Assembly: GCA_051016205.1 (NCBI GenBank)
Contig: CP136534.1
Coordinates: 6,324,001 to 6,388,000 of the forward strand
DNA length: 64,000 bases
Source: Acuticoccus sp051016205
GTDB lineage: Bacteria > Pseudomonadota > Alphaproteobacteria > Rhizobiales > Amorphaceae
Reading direction: 5' to 3'
Shown here: positions 14,943 through 23,509 of the stretch, one piece after another
How the letters are laid out: each line of letters opens with the position of its first letter
Position numbering within the stretch: the stretch's first letter is position 1
Position numbers and translations under genes: made by a program
The notes under the pieces: model-generated
Database searches by the model: none
Seen by the model: the letters and a program-made list of their open reading frames with translations, nothing else
Told to the model about the DNA's origin: nothing

Positions 14943-15866
14943 ATGATGATGATGCCCACAGTTCCCCCGCCCGTCCTTTTCGGCTTTGCCGCCATCCTTG
15001 CCGTTCTGATCGCAGGCAGCATTGCCGCCATCTGGCTGTCGGCCATTCGCGCCCGGGTCAAGACCTGGTGGGTGATTGCGATCGTGATCGGCGGCGCCAT
15101 TCTCCTTGGCGCCGTCGCGGTCCACATCCTTTTTGCGCTGATCTCGTTCGTGGCGCTGCGGGAGTATCTGTCACTGGTTCCGACCCGGCGGGAGGACCGC
15201 CCGGCGCTGTTGATGGCCTACGCCGTGGTCCCCATCGCATACGCCATCATCGCGTTCGACCTTTACGGCATCTACCTTGTGACGATCCCCGTCTACGTCT
15301 TCTTGCTGATGCCGGCGGTTCTGGTCCTCAACGGGCGCACCAGCGGGTACCTTGCGGCCGCGGGCATCCTCCATTGGGGGCTCGTCATCACCGTCTACAA
15401 TCTGGGCTATGTGGCACTGTTGATGAATGTGCCCGCAGGGGAGGCGCCGGCGGGCGGGGCGGGCTTGCTGTTCTTCCTACTCATCGCAACCGGCCTCAAC
15501 GATGTCTTTCAGTACATGGCCGGCCGCACCATCGGCGGGCCGAAGATCTTGCCCACCGTCAGCCCCAACAAGACCTGGGCCGGCTTCTTGGGGGGCTGGG
15601 CGGGGACGGCGGTCCTCATCGTCCTCCTTGCGCCCCTTTACACGGGGCTACCGTGGCCTGCGATCATCCTCCTTGCGGCCCTCCTCCCGGTGGCAGGCTT
15701 TGCCGGCGATGTGACCATGAGCGCCATCAAGCGCGACCTTGGCGTTAAGGATTCCTCTAAGCTTCTGCCAGGCCACGGCGGGGTGCTGGACAGACTGGAC
15801 AGCCTCACCTTCACGGCGCCCCTCTACTTTCACGTCTTTGCGTTCTTTGCGAGCGACCGGTTCTAG
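14943..15866 (+). CDS. cdsA: Phosphatidate cytidylyltransferase (CdsA family)
   Basis: About 307 residues; start taken as the first of four ATG codons (14943), with an AGGGGG site upstream; a TTG at 14940 is also possible. It is a multi-pass membrane protein of about eight helices. Near the C-terminus is the CdsA signature SAIKRDLGVKDSSKLLPGHG followed by GVLDRLD. CdsA makes CDP-diacylglycerol from CTP and phosphatidate. It diverges from a CDP-alcohol phosphatidyltransferase that would use that product, and plsC starts three bases after its stop. Many genomes have a second, housekeeping cdsA beside the undecaprenyl synthase; this copy is likely a paralog. Confidence 0.88.
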   Translation: MMMMPTVPPPVLFGFAAILAVLIAGSIAAIWLSAIRARVKTWWVIAIVIGGAILLGAVAVHILFALISFVALREYLSLVPTRREDRPALLMAYAVVPIAYAIIAFDLYGIYLVTIPVYVFLLMPAVLVLNGRTSGYLAAAGILHWGLVITVYNLGYVALLMNVPAGEAPAGGAGLLFFLLIATGLNDVFQYMAGRTIGGPKILPTVSPNKTWAGFLGGWAGTAVLIVLLAPLYTGLPWPAIILLAALLPVAGFAGDVTMSAIKRDLGVKDSSKLLPGHGGVLDRLDSLTFTAPLYFHVFAFFASDRF

Positions 15867-15869
15867 GCG

Positions 15870-16490
15870 GTGCGCACGCTGGTCTTCACCGCGCTGAGGC
15901 CTTTGCTGTGGCTGCTCCTCGGCTTCAGCATTGCCGATCGGGAGCGCCTGCCGCGCAAGGGGCCCGCCATCGTGGCCGCCAACCACAACAGCCACCTGGA
16001 CACCATCGTCCTCCTGGCCTCCGTCCCGCGCGAAAGCCTTCCTTTCGTACGGCCGGTCGGTGCGGCGGACTACTTCATGTCACCACCTTTGTTGCGGCTG
16101 ATTGCCGTGCACCTTTTCGGCATCTTGCCTCTGGAGCGGACCATCAAGCGAGGCAGCGACCCCCTCGCCGCCCCTTTGAAGGCGCTCGCGGACGGAGCAA
16201 TCCTCATCATCTTTCCAGAAGGCACCCGCGGCGCGCCTGAGGAAGTGGGCCCCCTGAAGGCTGGCCTGTCTCGCCTGGCGCGCGAGAGTGAGGCGCCCGT
16301 CACACCCGTTTACCTGCAAGGGGCGGGCCGCATCCTTCCCAAAGGAACGCGTGTGCCTGTGCCCTTCACGTGCTCTATGATGGTGGGCGAACCGCTGACA
16401 TATGGCGGCGACAGGGCGGCCTTCATGAAGGCCTTCGAAACCTCCCTCGCCACCATGAAGGACAAGGCCCCGCCCCTTCACTGGACCTGA
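15870..16490 (+). CDS. plsC: 1-acyl-sn-glycerol-3-phosphate acyltransferase family protein (PlsC type)
   Basis: 206 residues from GTG 15870, three bases after the cdsA stop, so co-transcribed. It has the acyltransferase HX4D motif (NHNSHLD, about 33-39), the FPEGTRG motif (about 115) and a short N-terminal hydrophobic segment. It would acylate lysophosphatidate or a related lyso-lipid at the cytoplasmic face of the membrane, supplying phosphatidate for CdsA. Size is at the short end of normal. The exact acyl acceptor cannot be read from the sequence. Confidence 0.85.
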   Translation: MRTLVFTALRPLLWLLLGFSIADRERLPRKGPAIVAANHNSHLDTIVLLASVPRESLPFVRPVGAADYFMSPPLLRLIAVHLFGILPLERTIKRGSDPLAAPLKALADGAILIIFPEGTRGAPEEVGPLKAGLSRLARESEAPVTPVYLQGAGRILPKGTRVPVPFTCSMMVGEPLTYGGDRAAFMKAFETSLATMKDKAPPLHWT

Positions 16491-16511
16491 AGGGCGCTTG
16501 AAGGACGCACC

Positions 16512-16670
16512 ATGACGAAGATCGTCTCGGCCATTGTCGCCATTGCGGTGATTGCCCATCTGATCCGCCCTTTGGGCCTGCCGGGACTGCGCCGCCGCTC
16601 CGATGCGTGGAAGCTTGCCGTCGGCGCGTTGCTCCTCATCGTCGTTGTGACCGTTATCCGACCGGAGTAG
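16512..16670 (+). CDS. Small membrane protein (52 residues), unknown function
   Basis: ATG at 16512 with AAGGA upstream and stop TAG at 16668-16670. The product, starting MTKIVSAIVAIAVIAHLIRP, has an N-terminal hydrophobic helix, a short basic loop with RRR, and a second helix LAVGALLLIVVVTVI ending in RPE. Two membrane passes are likely. It sits 21 bases after plsC and 9 bases before the DUF3095 gene, so it is part of the same transcript. No family is recognised; genuine coding is supported by the ribosome binding site, the context and the two clear helices. Confidence 0.6.
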   Translation: MTKIVSAIVAIAVIAHLIRPLGLPGLRRRSDAWKLAVGALLLIVVVTVIRPE

Positions 16671-16679
16671 GCAAACGCG

Positions 16680-17819
16680 ATGGCACAGCACTCCCGGCTC
16701 GCTGACTTTCCTGCCGTGGAGGACTTTGCCGCCGTCACCAACGCTGCCACCTACGCACCCGTCCCTGACGACTGGCTGATTGGCGTGACCGACGTGGTGC
16801 GCTCCACCGAGGCGGTGGCTTCAGGCCGCTACAAGGCGGTCAACATGGCGGGGGCCGCCGCCATCTCCGCAGTGATGAACGCCCTTGGCACGCGCGAATT
16901 TCCCTTTGCCTTTGGCGGCGATGGATGCGCCTTCGTCCTGCCCGAGGACGACGAGGCCGCCGCCCGCACGGCCCTTTCCGAGACCGCAGCCTTTGTGAGG
17001 GACGATATGGACCTCACCTTGCGCACGGCCCTTGTTCCCGTCAGCGCCGTCAGGGCAGACGGGGCGGATGTGCGCGTTGCCTTCTACCGACCCACACAGC
17101 ACGTGGCCTATGCCATGTTCGATGGCGGCGGCATCGCCAAGGCCGAAGACATGATGAAGGCCGGCCATCACGCCGTCCCGCCAGGGCCGGACGGTGCGCG
17201 GCCCGACCTGTCAGGCCTTTCCTGCCGCTGGCGCCCCATCAAGAGCCGGAAGGGGGAGATTCTCTCCATCATCGCAAGGCCAGGCCCTTTGGGGGATGAC
17301 GCCTTCCGCAAGGCCGCAACGGGGCTCCTTGCGCTCCTCGGCGAGACGGTGGCGCACCCTGTGCCGGACGATGGCCCCACCGCCGCCTTCCTCTCCCCAG
17401 GCATCAAGCTTGAGGCGCTGGCGAGCCGCAAGAATGAACCCACTTGGCGCAGGATGATCGGCGTCACCCTCCACAACGTGATGGGTTGGCTCCTGTTCGC
17501 CACGGGCATCAAAGTGGGTGGGTTCGACCCTCAAGTTTATCGCGCATTCGCCTCGCGCAATGCCGATGCGCGCAAGTTTGGCGACGGCCTCCTCCTCACC
17601 GCCGATTGCACCGAGGCGCAGGATGCCACCCTCACCGCCTACCTTGATGAGGCGAGCGCGGAAGGGGCCCTGCGCTACGGCATCCACAGGCAGGATGCAG
17701 CGCTGATGACGTGCATTGTCCCCTCCCACCAGGACCACGGCCACTTTCACTTCATCGATGGGGCAGGCGGGGGTTACACGGCCGCAGCAAAAGCCCTGCG
17801 CACCCCTCGGACGAATTGA
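16680..17819 (+). CDS. DUF3095 family protein
   Basis: 379 residues, full length for DUF3095. Recognisable segments are WLIGVTDVVRSTEA, YKAVNMAGAAAISAVMNAL, FPFAFGGDGCAFVLP and LSCRWRPIKSRKGEILS. The first blocks resemble a class III nucleotidyl cyclase-like fold (VTDVVRST with an acidic pair in FGGDGC), so nucleotide cyclase or nucleotide-binding activity is possible but unproven. It follows the small membrane protein gene closely, at the end of the phospholipid cluster. Confidence 0.75.
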   Translation: MAQHSRLADFPAVEDFAAVTNAATYAPVPDDWLIGVTDVVRSTEAVASGRYKAVNMAGAAAISAVMNALGTREFPFAFGGDGCAFVLPEDDEAAARTALSETAAFVRDDMDLTLRTALVPVSAVRADGADVRVAFYRPTQHVAYAMFDGGGIAKAEDMMKAGHHAVPPGPDGARPDLSGLSCRWRPIKSRKGEILSIIARPGPLGDDAFRKAATGLLALLGETVAHPVPDDGPTAAFLSPGIKLEALASRKNEPTWRRMIGVTLHNVMGWLLFATGIKVGGFDPQVYRAFASRNADARKFGDGLLLTADCTEAQDATLTAYLDEASAEGALRYGIHRQDAALMTCIVPSHQDHGHFHFIDGAGGGYTAAAKALRTPRTN

Positions 17820-17870
17820 CGCACACCCCCGTCCCGTGCTCGCCTAGACGCCTTGTTGACGGAGGGATCC

Positions 17871-18053
17871 ATGAGTCTTTTGACCTGGGCGATCATATTT
17901 GCGGTTGTGGCCGTCATCGCCGGCCTGTTCGGCTTTACCGGCATTGCAGCGGGCGCTGCCACCATCGCGCGCTTCCTGTTCTTCATCTTCGTGGTGATCC
18001 TCGCCGTCCTTCTGGTGCTGTTCCTCCTTGGCGGCATGGCGCTCGGCGTTTAG
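17871..18053 (+). CDS. DUF1328 (YtjA-type) small membrane protein
   Basis: 60 residues from ATG 17871 with GGAGGGATCC just before it; the frame also opens at 17853, but the ribosome binding site favours the later ATG. Two hydrophobic helices with the pattern WAIIFAVVAVIAGLFGFTGIA and ATIARFLFFIFVV match the DUF1328/YtjA family of inner-membrane proteins of unknown role, often stress-induced. It stands alone, 51 bases after the DUF3095 stop. Confidence 0.85.
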   Translation: MSLLTWAIIFAVVAVIAGLFGFTGIAAGAATIARFLFFIFVVILAVLLVLFLLGGMALGV

Positions 18054-18088
18054 CCGGGCTGGCACCAACCCACTGACGAGCAAGACCG

Positions 18089-18829
18089 ATGGACGAAACC
18101 GCCCCGATCTTCACCTTCTTTGAGAAGATGTCGCGAGAGGGGCCCGGGTCGCCTGCCTTCACAAAGGCACTGTTTGAGGAGGTGCGCGCGCACATCGCCC
18201 CATCAGGCAAGGACGGGCGGTTGAAGGCGGCGGATATGGGGTCAGGCTCAGGCGCCTCGGCCCTCATCCTCGCCGAGGGTGGGGCCGATGTCCTTGCCGT
18301 CGACATCCACAGGCCGTTCCTTGACAGCCTCGAGCAAGCGGCGGCCGCTCGCGGCATCTCAGTTTCCACCGCTCAGGCGTCCATGTTGGAGGCGCCCGTG
18401 GAGGACGGCTCGCTGGACCTCATCTGGTCCGAAGGCGCCGTCTTCACCGTCGGATTCGATGCCGCGCTTGCGAGCTTCTTTCCCCTTTTGAAGAGAGGCG
18501 GCTTCTGCGTCGTCTCAGACTGCGGCTATTTCCAGGAAAGCTTGGACGAGGCCGTCACATCCTTCTGGGCCAAGACCTACGAGGGGATGCGCACCGTCGC
18601 CGACAATCTTGCCGCCGCACACCGCGCAGGCTGGCGTTTTTGGAAGGCTGAGGTGCTCCCCGCCGCCGCCTGGCATGCCTTTTACGATGAGTCTGACAGG
18701 GTGGTCGATGCTGTTCGTGGCGATCCATCCATGGCCGGTATGGTCGAGGAAATGGAGGAGGAGGCCGCCCTCTACCGCCGCCATGGCGACCAATACGGCT
18801 ACGTCTACTACGTCCTCCAGCGGCCGTAG
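18089..18829 (+). CDS. SAM-dependent methyltransferase, class I
   Basis: 246 residues. SAM-binding motif I is seen as AADMGSGSGASALILAEGGA, with acidic residue VLAVD after the next strand, and a motif-III-like LKRGGFCVVSD. This is a Rossmann-fold methyltransferase of the UbiE/COQ5-like group; the substrate cannot be inferred. The start ATG at 18089 lies 35 bases after the DUF1328 gene, with a weak ribosome binding site. The C-terminal part is Glu- and Tyr-rich. Confidence 0.8.
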   Translation: MDETAPIFTFFEKMSREGPGSPAFTKALFEEVRAHIAPSGKDGRLKAADMGSGSGASALILAEGGADVLAVDIHRPFLDSLEQAAAARGISVSTAQASMLEAPVEDGSLDLIWSEGAVFTVGFDAALASFFPLLKRGGFCVVSDCGYFQESLDEAVTSFWAKTYEGMRTVADNLAAAHRAGWRFWKAEVLPAAAWHAFYDESDRVVDAVRGDPSMAGMVEEMEEEAALYRRHGDQYGYVYYVLQRP

Positions 18830-19129
18830 AGCGCCCTGCGTCCCTACGGACGGGGAATAGACCGCCCGCCCATCCGTTCTCCGGCCATGCACCGCAAACG
18901 GTGCCTGATTTCAAAACGGATGATCGTGATGACGCTCAGATTTGCCAACACATGCCTTGCGGTTTTGCTGTGCACGACCCTGCGCCGTTGGGGTCGCAGG
19001 CTCCACAGGATCTACCGCTGAATTTTTTTTCGCGCGCTGCGGAATAAACGCGACGCCCCTCGCGTTTGTCGCAGCGATGGCGGAACCGACCGCCATTTTT
19101 TTGAAAAGCCATTTTTTAGGAGACGATCG
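18830..19129. other. Intergenic stretch of 300 bases without a recognised gene
   Basis: No coding frame here looks protein-like. T-runs occur at about 19022-19030 and 19096-19103; the first follows a weak six-bp inverted repeat (CCTGCG/CGCAGG) that might end the methyltransferase transcript. The last 20 bases give the next gene a good ribosome binding site (AGGAGACGATCG before ATG 19130). Confidence 0.4.
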
Positions 19130-19444
19130 ATGAAAACCCTTATCCATTCCGCGGCCGTTGCCGCCGTGATTGCGTCAGGTTTTGCCTTTGCCGCGCCGAC
19201 CGCCAACGCTGCCTCCATGTCCTGTTCGGTGCCCAATGCCGTCGTGTGCACCATTACAAGCCGCACGGGAATCAAGAGCGTGCGCGTGACGGGGCAAACC
19301 CCGTTCGGCGTCGTCAACCTTGTGGACAGGAACTATCGCGGCTGCCCGCGCAGGGTGAAGGTGAGCTGGGATTCAGCCTTCTCATCCAAGGGCCGCCACA
19401 TTGTGGAGTGCCGTCGCGGCGGCATGGGCCTCAAGCTGCGCTAA
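19130..19444 (+). CDS. Small secreted cysteine-containing protein, unknown function
   Basis: 104 residues with a strong AGGAG site. It has a Sec signal peptide ending about residue 27 (ANAAS), then a basic mature part of about 77 residues with four Cys (in SCSV, VVCT, RGCPRR and VECRR), which could form two disulfides in the periplasm. No family is recognised. It stands alone, converging on the TRAP transporter operon. Confidence 0.7.
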   Translation: MKTLIHSAAVAAVIASGFAFAAPTANAASMSCSVPNAVVCTITSRTGIKSVRVTGQTPFGVVNLVDRNYRGCPRRVKVSWDSAFSSKGRHIVECRRGGMGLKLR

Positions 19445-19536
19445 CCACTTTTGTGACACGCACGATGCCCGGCCGGGCATCTCTAGCGCGCTTTCCGCTC
19501 AGTTTGGTTCAAACTGAGCGGATCGCGCTCTAACGG

Positions 19537-20799
19537 CTAACGGATGAAAACCGTCACGATCCCAGGGAACACCGATAGGATCAGAAGGACCGCCGCCGTC
19601 CCGATGAGGAACGGGCAAAGCGCACGCACGATAAGCCCCGGTCTGACTCCCGTCATCGCCGTCATGACGAACAGCCCTGCCCCCACAGGTGGCGTCAGCA
19701 ATCCCAGGACGAGGTTGATGCACACGATCACACCGAACTGATAGGGATCGATGCCGTACTGGGTTTGAGCGATGGGAAGCAGGATCGGCACCACGAGGAT
19801 CAGCGCCGCCACACCGTCAATCACCATCCCCACAAGGATGAGTGCCGCGTTGACGATGAGGAGGAACACGAGCGGGCTCTGCGTCAACTCGGTCAGGCGC
19901 GTGGCAAGCTCCTGAGGGATCTGCTCGTAGACAATCACCCAGCCGAAAATGTTGGCCGCCGCCACAATGAAGATGACGATGGACGCGTTGATCCCCGTGC
20001 GCAGCAAGATCCGCGGCAAGCGCTTCAGCGAGAGCTCCCGGTAGACCACCGCACCAAGGATCAGCGCCGCGACGGATGCGACGGCCGCCGATTCCGTCGG
20101 CGTTGCAATCCCCGCCAGAATGCCGCCGACGATGACGAAAGGGATCATCATTGTGGGAAGGCCGGCGCGGATGGCGCGAAGGCGCTCCCCCCACGTCATC
20201 GCCTCGCCGACGGGTAGCTCCTTCACTGTGCCGATGATGGCGAGGGTGGCTAGGAAGGCAGCCGCCATCATCAAACCCGGCAGAATCCCTGCAATGAACA
20301 GGTCCCCGATGGCGATCTGCGCCAGGACACCGTAGATGACGAACAGCATCGACGGCGGGATGATGGGCGACAGCAGGCTTCCCGCCGCCGTGGTCGCTGC
20401 GGCAAAAGGCTTGTCGTAGCCCTGCTTTTCCATAGCAGGCACCATCGCGCGGGACATGACGGCCATCTGCGCTGCCGCAGAGCCCATGATGGAGGCCACC
20501 ATGGTGTTGACGATGAGGTTGATGTAGGCGAGCCCGCCCCGCACGCGCCCCATAAAGACGCTGGCGAACCGCACAAGGCGCGTGGTGATGCCCCCCTCGT
20601 TCATCAACTCCCCCGTCAGCATGAAAAGGGGGATGGCGAGGAGGCCGTAGCTCTCGATGCCTGAGAACATCTGCTGGCTGAAGGACTGGAGGAGCAGCGT
20701 CTGCCCCGACCAGAAGATGTAAAACAGCGCCGTTCCCGCCAGCACCAGCGCAATGGGCACGCCCAAAAGGAGAAGCAGGAGAAAGATACCACCGACCAT
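19537..20799 (-). CDS. dctM: TRAP transporter large permease subunit (DctM)
   Basis: About 420 residues from ATG 20799. The frame stays open further upstream but overlaps dctQ there and is not protein-like. About twelve hydrophobic helices are visible, starting MVGGIFLLLLLLGVPIALVL, with family segments IPLFMLTGELM and GSAAAQMAVMSRAMVPAMEK. It is the sodium- or proton-driven translocating subunit of a TRAP importer. The start shares one base with the dctQ stop (TGATG). Substrate unknown. Confidence 0.92.
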   Translation of the reverse strand: MVGGIFLLLLLLGVPIALVLAGTALFYIFWSGQTLLLQSFSQQMFSGIESYGLLAIPLFMLTGELMNEGGITTRLVRFASVFMGRVRGGLAYINLIVNTMVASIMGSAAAQMAVMSRAMVPAMEKQGYDKPFAAATTAAGSLLSPIIPPSMLFVIYGVLAQIAIGDLFIAGILPGLMMAAAFLATLAIIGTVKELPVGEAMTWGERLRAIRAGLPTMMIPFVIVGGILAGIATPTESAAVASVAALILGAVVYRELSLKRLPRILLRTGINASIVIFIVAAANIFGWVIVYEQIPQELATRLTELTQSPLVFLLIVNAALILVGMVIDGVAALILVVPILLPIAQTQYGIDPYQFGVIVCINLVLGLLTPPVGAGLFVMTAMTGVRPGLIVRALCPFLIGTAAVLLILSVFPGIVTVFIR

Positions 20800-21359
20800 C
20801 AGTCGTCCCTCAATCCTGCCAGAGAGGGGCGCGCACGGCCCGCCAACGCGTCGGCAATATTGGCCATGGCGTGGATGGACAGCGTCACCCCGAGGATCGG
20901 CATGATCAGCCAGATGTAGAATTTGGGAATGCCGACGGTCACCGTCGGTTCCTGGTAGATGAAGTTGAACGTCGTGCCCGAAAAGGCGGACGCGTCGAAC
21001 CCTGCCAGCGCAATGCCCACAGGGTCGAACCAGATCCACGACAGCCAGACCAGCGCCAGCGCAAACACCAGCACCAAAATATCCACCACGAGGGAGAGCG
21101 TCTTGCGCCCCTTCTCGCCCAGCATGTGAGGGACGAGGTCGACGCTGATGGCAAGGCCGAGGCGCAGCTGCATGGAGGCACCCACCATCACCGCCCAAAT
21201 CATGGTGTAGATGGCCGCCTCATCCACCCAAAACAGCGCCATCCCTGCCGACCGGGTGACGACGTTGAGGAGAATGAGCAGCGTGATCGCCGCCGTAAGG
21301 GCAATCAACACCTTCGTTTCCACCTTCAAGACGATGGCGGAGAGGCGGCGGACGATCAT
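20799..21359 (-). CDS. dctQ: TRAP transporter small permease subunit (DctQ)
   Basis: 186 residues with four hydrophobic helices and the family segments FWVDEAAIYTMIWAVMVGAS and LRLGLAISVDLVP. It partners DctM in the membrane. It starts 60 bases after the solute-binding protein gene and leads directly into dctM. The length is typical. Confidence 0.9.
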   Translation of the reverse strand: MIVRRLSAIVLKVETKVLIALTAAITLLILLNVVTRSAGMALFWVDEAAIYTMIWAVMVGASMQLRLGLAISVDLVPHMLGEKGRKTLSLVVDILVLVFALALVWLSWIWFDPVGIALAGFDASAFSGTTFNFIYQEPTVTVGIPKFYIWLIMPILGVTLSIHAMANIADALAGRARPSLAGLRDD

Positions 21360-21419
21360 GGGCTGAGGGTGGACCGGCTACATCGCCGGTCCTTCGGTCG
21401 ATCGGTCAACCCGGCAGGA

Positions 21420-22391
21420 TCAGTCGACAAGGGCGCGCAGGGCGGGGAGGTTGGGCGCCTTGTCTTCCCACTTCGCGTTCCACTCGGCGATGGCGTCAGC
21501 AAAGAACTCCGCGCCCACCGTTTTAACGGTGATGTCGGTCTTTTCCACCTCGGCCAGGAAGTCGTCCTCCTGGTCCACGTAGGACTGAAGGGCCGAGTCC
21601 ACCGCCTTTGCCATCAGATCCGCAATCATGGTGCGGTCCTCTTCAGGCAGCGAACCCCATACGCGGGCGGACACGAGGCCCAGCATCGGGAACATCATGT
21701 GGTTGGACAGGAGCATGGTGTCGGCGTGATCGGTGTATTTCAGCTTCCAGATCAGCTCCAGGTCCATGTCGATGGCGTCCACCTGGCCGTTGGCGAGGGC
21801 ATCGTAAACGTCAGGAAGCGGCATTGGGGTGGGCGCGGTGCCGAGGGCTTCGTAAAAGTCCTTGATGGGCTCGAACGGGGTGATGCGGATCTTCTCGCCC
21901 GCAAGGTCGCCGACGTCAGCCACCTCGCCGCGGGCCACAATTTGCCGCAGGCCTGCAGAGCCATAGCCAAGACCCACGACGCCAGCCCTTTGGGGCAGCA
22001 TGTCCAGCATGGATTTGGCTTCGTCCGAGCGCAGGACCGTTGCCGCATCGGCAATGTTGTTAACGAGGAACGGGGCGTAGAACGCGCCGAATTCGGGCAC
22101 GCGGTTGGAGACCTCCGCGACCGTCATGAACGCCATGTCGAGAGCGCCTGTCTGAAGCTGTTGCAGCATCTGCGCTTCGTTGCCCAATTGGCGGGACGGG
22201 AACACGGCAACGGTGTACTTGCCGCCGCTCGCCTCTTCCAATTCCTTGCCGAACGCGATGGCCGCTTGGGTCCAGATATGGTTGGGCGGTGTGATCAGCC
22301 CGAGCCGGAACTCTTTAGCGTGCGCTGAGACGCTCGCAAGCCCCACCACAGCCACAATTGCTATTGCAGCCATACGAAACAGTTTGAACAA
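21420..22391 (-). CDS. dctP: TRAP transporter solute-binding protein (DctP family)
   Basis: About 323 residues from TTG 22391, chosen for the GGGAG ribosome binding site and because it gives a signal peptide with a basic start (FKLFR) and an ASVSAHAKE cleavage region; ATG 22373 is the alternative. Mature features include NHIWTQAAIAFGKELEE, FPSRQLGNEAQMLQQLQTG and the region around residue 150 with the Arg of EKIRITP that usually binds a substrate carboxylate. It delivers an organic acid, probably, to DctQM encoded downstream. Confidence 0.9.
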   Translation of the reverse strand: MFKLFRMAAIAIVAVVGLASVSAHAKEFRLGLITPPNHIWTQAAIAFGKELEEASGGKYTVAVFPSRQLGNEAQMLQQLQTGALDMAFMTVAEVSNRVPEFGAFYAPFLVNNIADAATVLRSDEAKSMLDMLPQRAGVVGLGYGSAGLRQIVARGEVADVGDLAGEKIRITPFEPIKDFYEALGTAPTPMPLPDVYDALANGQVDAIDMDLELIWKLKYTDHADTMLLSNHMMFPMLGLVSARVWGSLPEEDRTMIADLMAKAVDSALQSYVDQEDDFLAEVEKTDITVKTVGAEFFADAIAEWNAKWEDKAPNLPALRALVD

Positions 22392-22673
22392 CGGATTGCT
22401 CCCTCTTTGGTCGCGTTTTGATGGGCACCTTCTCATGGCGCGCGCCAGTGTTCGGCCCGCGCTCCGCCAGCGCCGTGCCAGAACAATGCCAAAGGGGATG
22501 AAGGAAAGAAAGTGACGTTGCGATGGCTTTGCCATGTCCCCGTCAGCGCATCAAAAACCCCCCGCACGCGGGCCCACGTGAAGGGTCTGGCATAGGCCAT
22601 TTCAGCCAGTTCGCCGGGCCTGGACACAGTGTCGCTGGGGCATGTGCGCTGAGGGAGCCAGCGGTGCAGGCAA
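22392..22673. other. Intergenic stretch upstream of the TRAP operon
   Basis: With the adjoining terminator and the following gap this is about 340 bases without a gene. The ribosome binding site for dctP lies at its left end. An 11-bp palindrome GACACAGTGTC at 22623-22633 could be an operator. No other signal was seen. Confidence 0.35.
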
Positions 22674-22704
22674 CAAAAAACGCGCCCAGAGGTCTGGGCG
22701 CGTT
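22674..22704 (-). terminator. Intrinsic terminator of the 22731-23243 gene
   Basis: A 12-bp perfect stem (22679-22690 with 22693-22704) is followed on the minus strand by a run of six T. It lies 26 bases beyond the stop of the gene at 22731-23243. Confidence 0.85.
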
Positions 22705-22730
22705 CGAAACTTCCGGCGAAGACGGTGTGG

Positions 22731-23243
22731 TTAGAGGTCTTCGCGGTAGAAGAGGTCAGGCGTTGCTCCACCGTCTGCAAGGGCCTGCTTTAGTTCCGCA
22801 GGGGCCTCGATGGCAGGAGCCGCTGTCACCACGCGCAGCTCGGCCACAGCATCCTTGTCATCACGCACGGTGATGGACGGGATAATCGTGTCCTTGGCGA
22901 TAATGGTGGTGTTCGCCTCGGGATCGTGGGTGAACACTTCCCGGCCTTCCGGGTCCAGAAGAACGATGCGCTGCTTGGCACCGCCGCCAATCACCTCGAC
23001 GTGGGTCACGACGGAAGACGCTGCAATGCGATCGTCACTCTTAACCATGCCGTCAGATGCTGGGTTGTCTAGGTGAGCGTCGCCGGACACCATGTTTGCC
23101 GCAGTCACCATGGGAGCAACGAAGCCCGACACGGCGCCTGTAACAGCATCGTTAAAACCATTATTCTGCGTGGCGTAGACTGCTGCCGTCACCGATCCGG
23201 TGAATACCAGCGCCGCCACCGCATACCGACCTAAAACAGACAT
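22731..23243 (-). CDS. Hypothetical protein with N-terminal membrane anchor
   Basis: 170 residues. An N-terminal hydrophobic helix (YAVAALVFTGSVTAAVYA) anchors or exports the protein. The rest is a soluble, acidic, beta-rich-looking domain with RIVLLDPEGREVFTHDPEANT. No family is recognised. The ATG at 23243 has GGAGGG upstream (AAGGAGGGCTCGG). The gene has its own intrinsic terminator and stands alone between the TRAP operon and the photolyase. Confidence 0.7.
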   Translation of the reverse strand: MSVLGRYAVAALVFTGSVTAAVYATQNNGFNDAVTGAVSGFVAPMVTAANMVSGDAHLDNPASDGMVKSDDRIAASSVVTHVEVIGGGAKQRIVLLDPEGREVFTHDPEANTTIIAKDTIIPSITVRDDKDAVAELRVVTAAPAIEAPAELKQALADGGATPDLFYREDL

Positions 23244-23509
23244 CCGAGCCCTCCTTAGTCTCGGGCGGTCGCCCGTTGCCGGCCTCGGCCAGCTTGTTCA
23301 TTTGCCCGGTTGCCCGGGTTACGCTTGTTCACCAGCCGACCCCATCTGGGTGTGTTGCACTGAAACAACAAGAGCCTCGGCTGTGGAAAATTTCGATCCT
23401 AAAAGTTCGAGAAACTGTTTATTCACTCTCTGGGAACCGCTAACAGGTATGATTGGTTCCGCGTAAAAATGTACCTAAACATTAAGCTCTTCGTAAGGAT
23501 TTTACAAGA

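Noticed and set aside
20871..22328. Plus-strand open frame of 485 codons.
   Set aside because: It is antisense to dctQ and dctP and has His/Arg/Gly-rich composition typical of mirror frames in GC-rich DNA.
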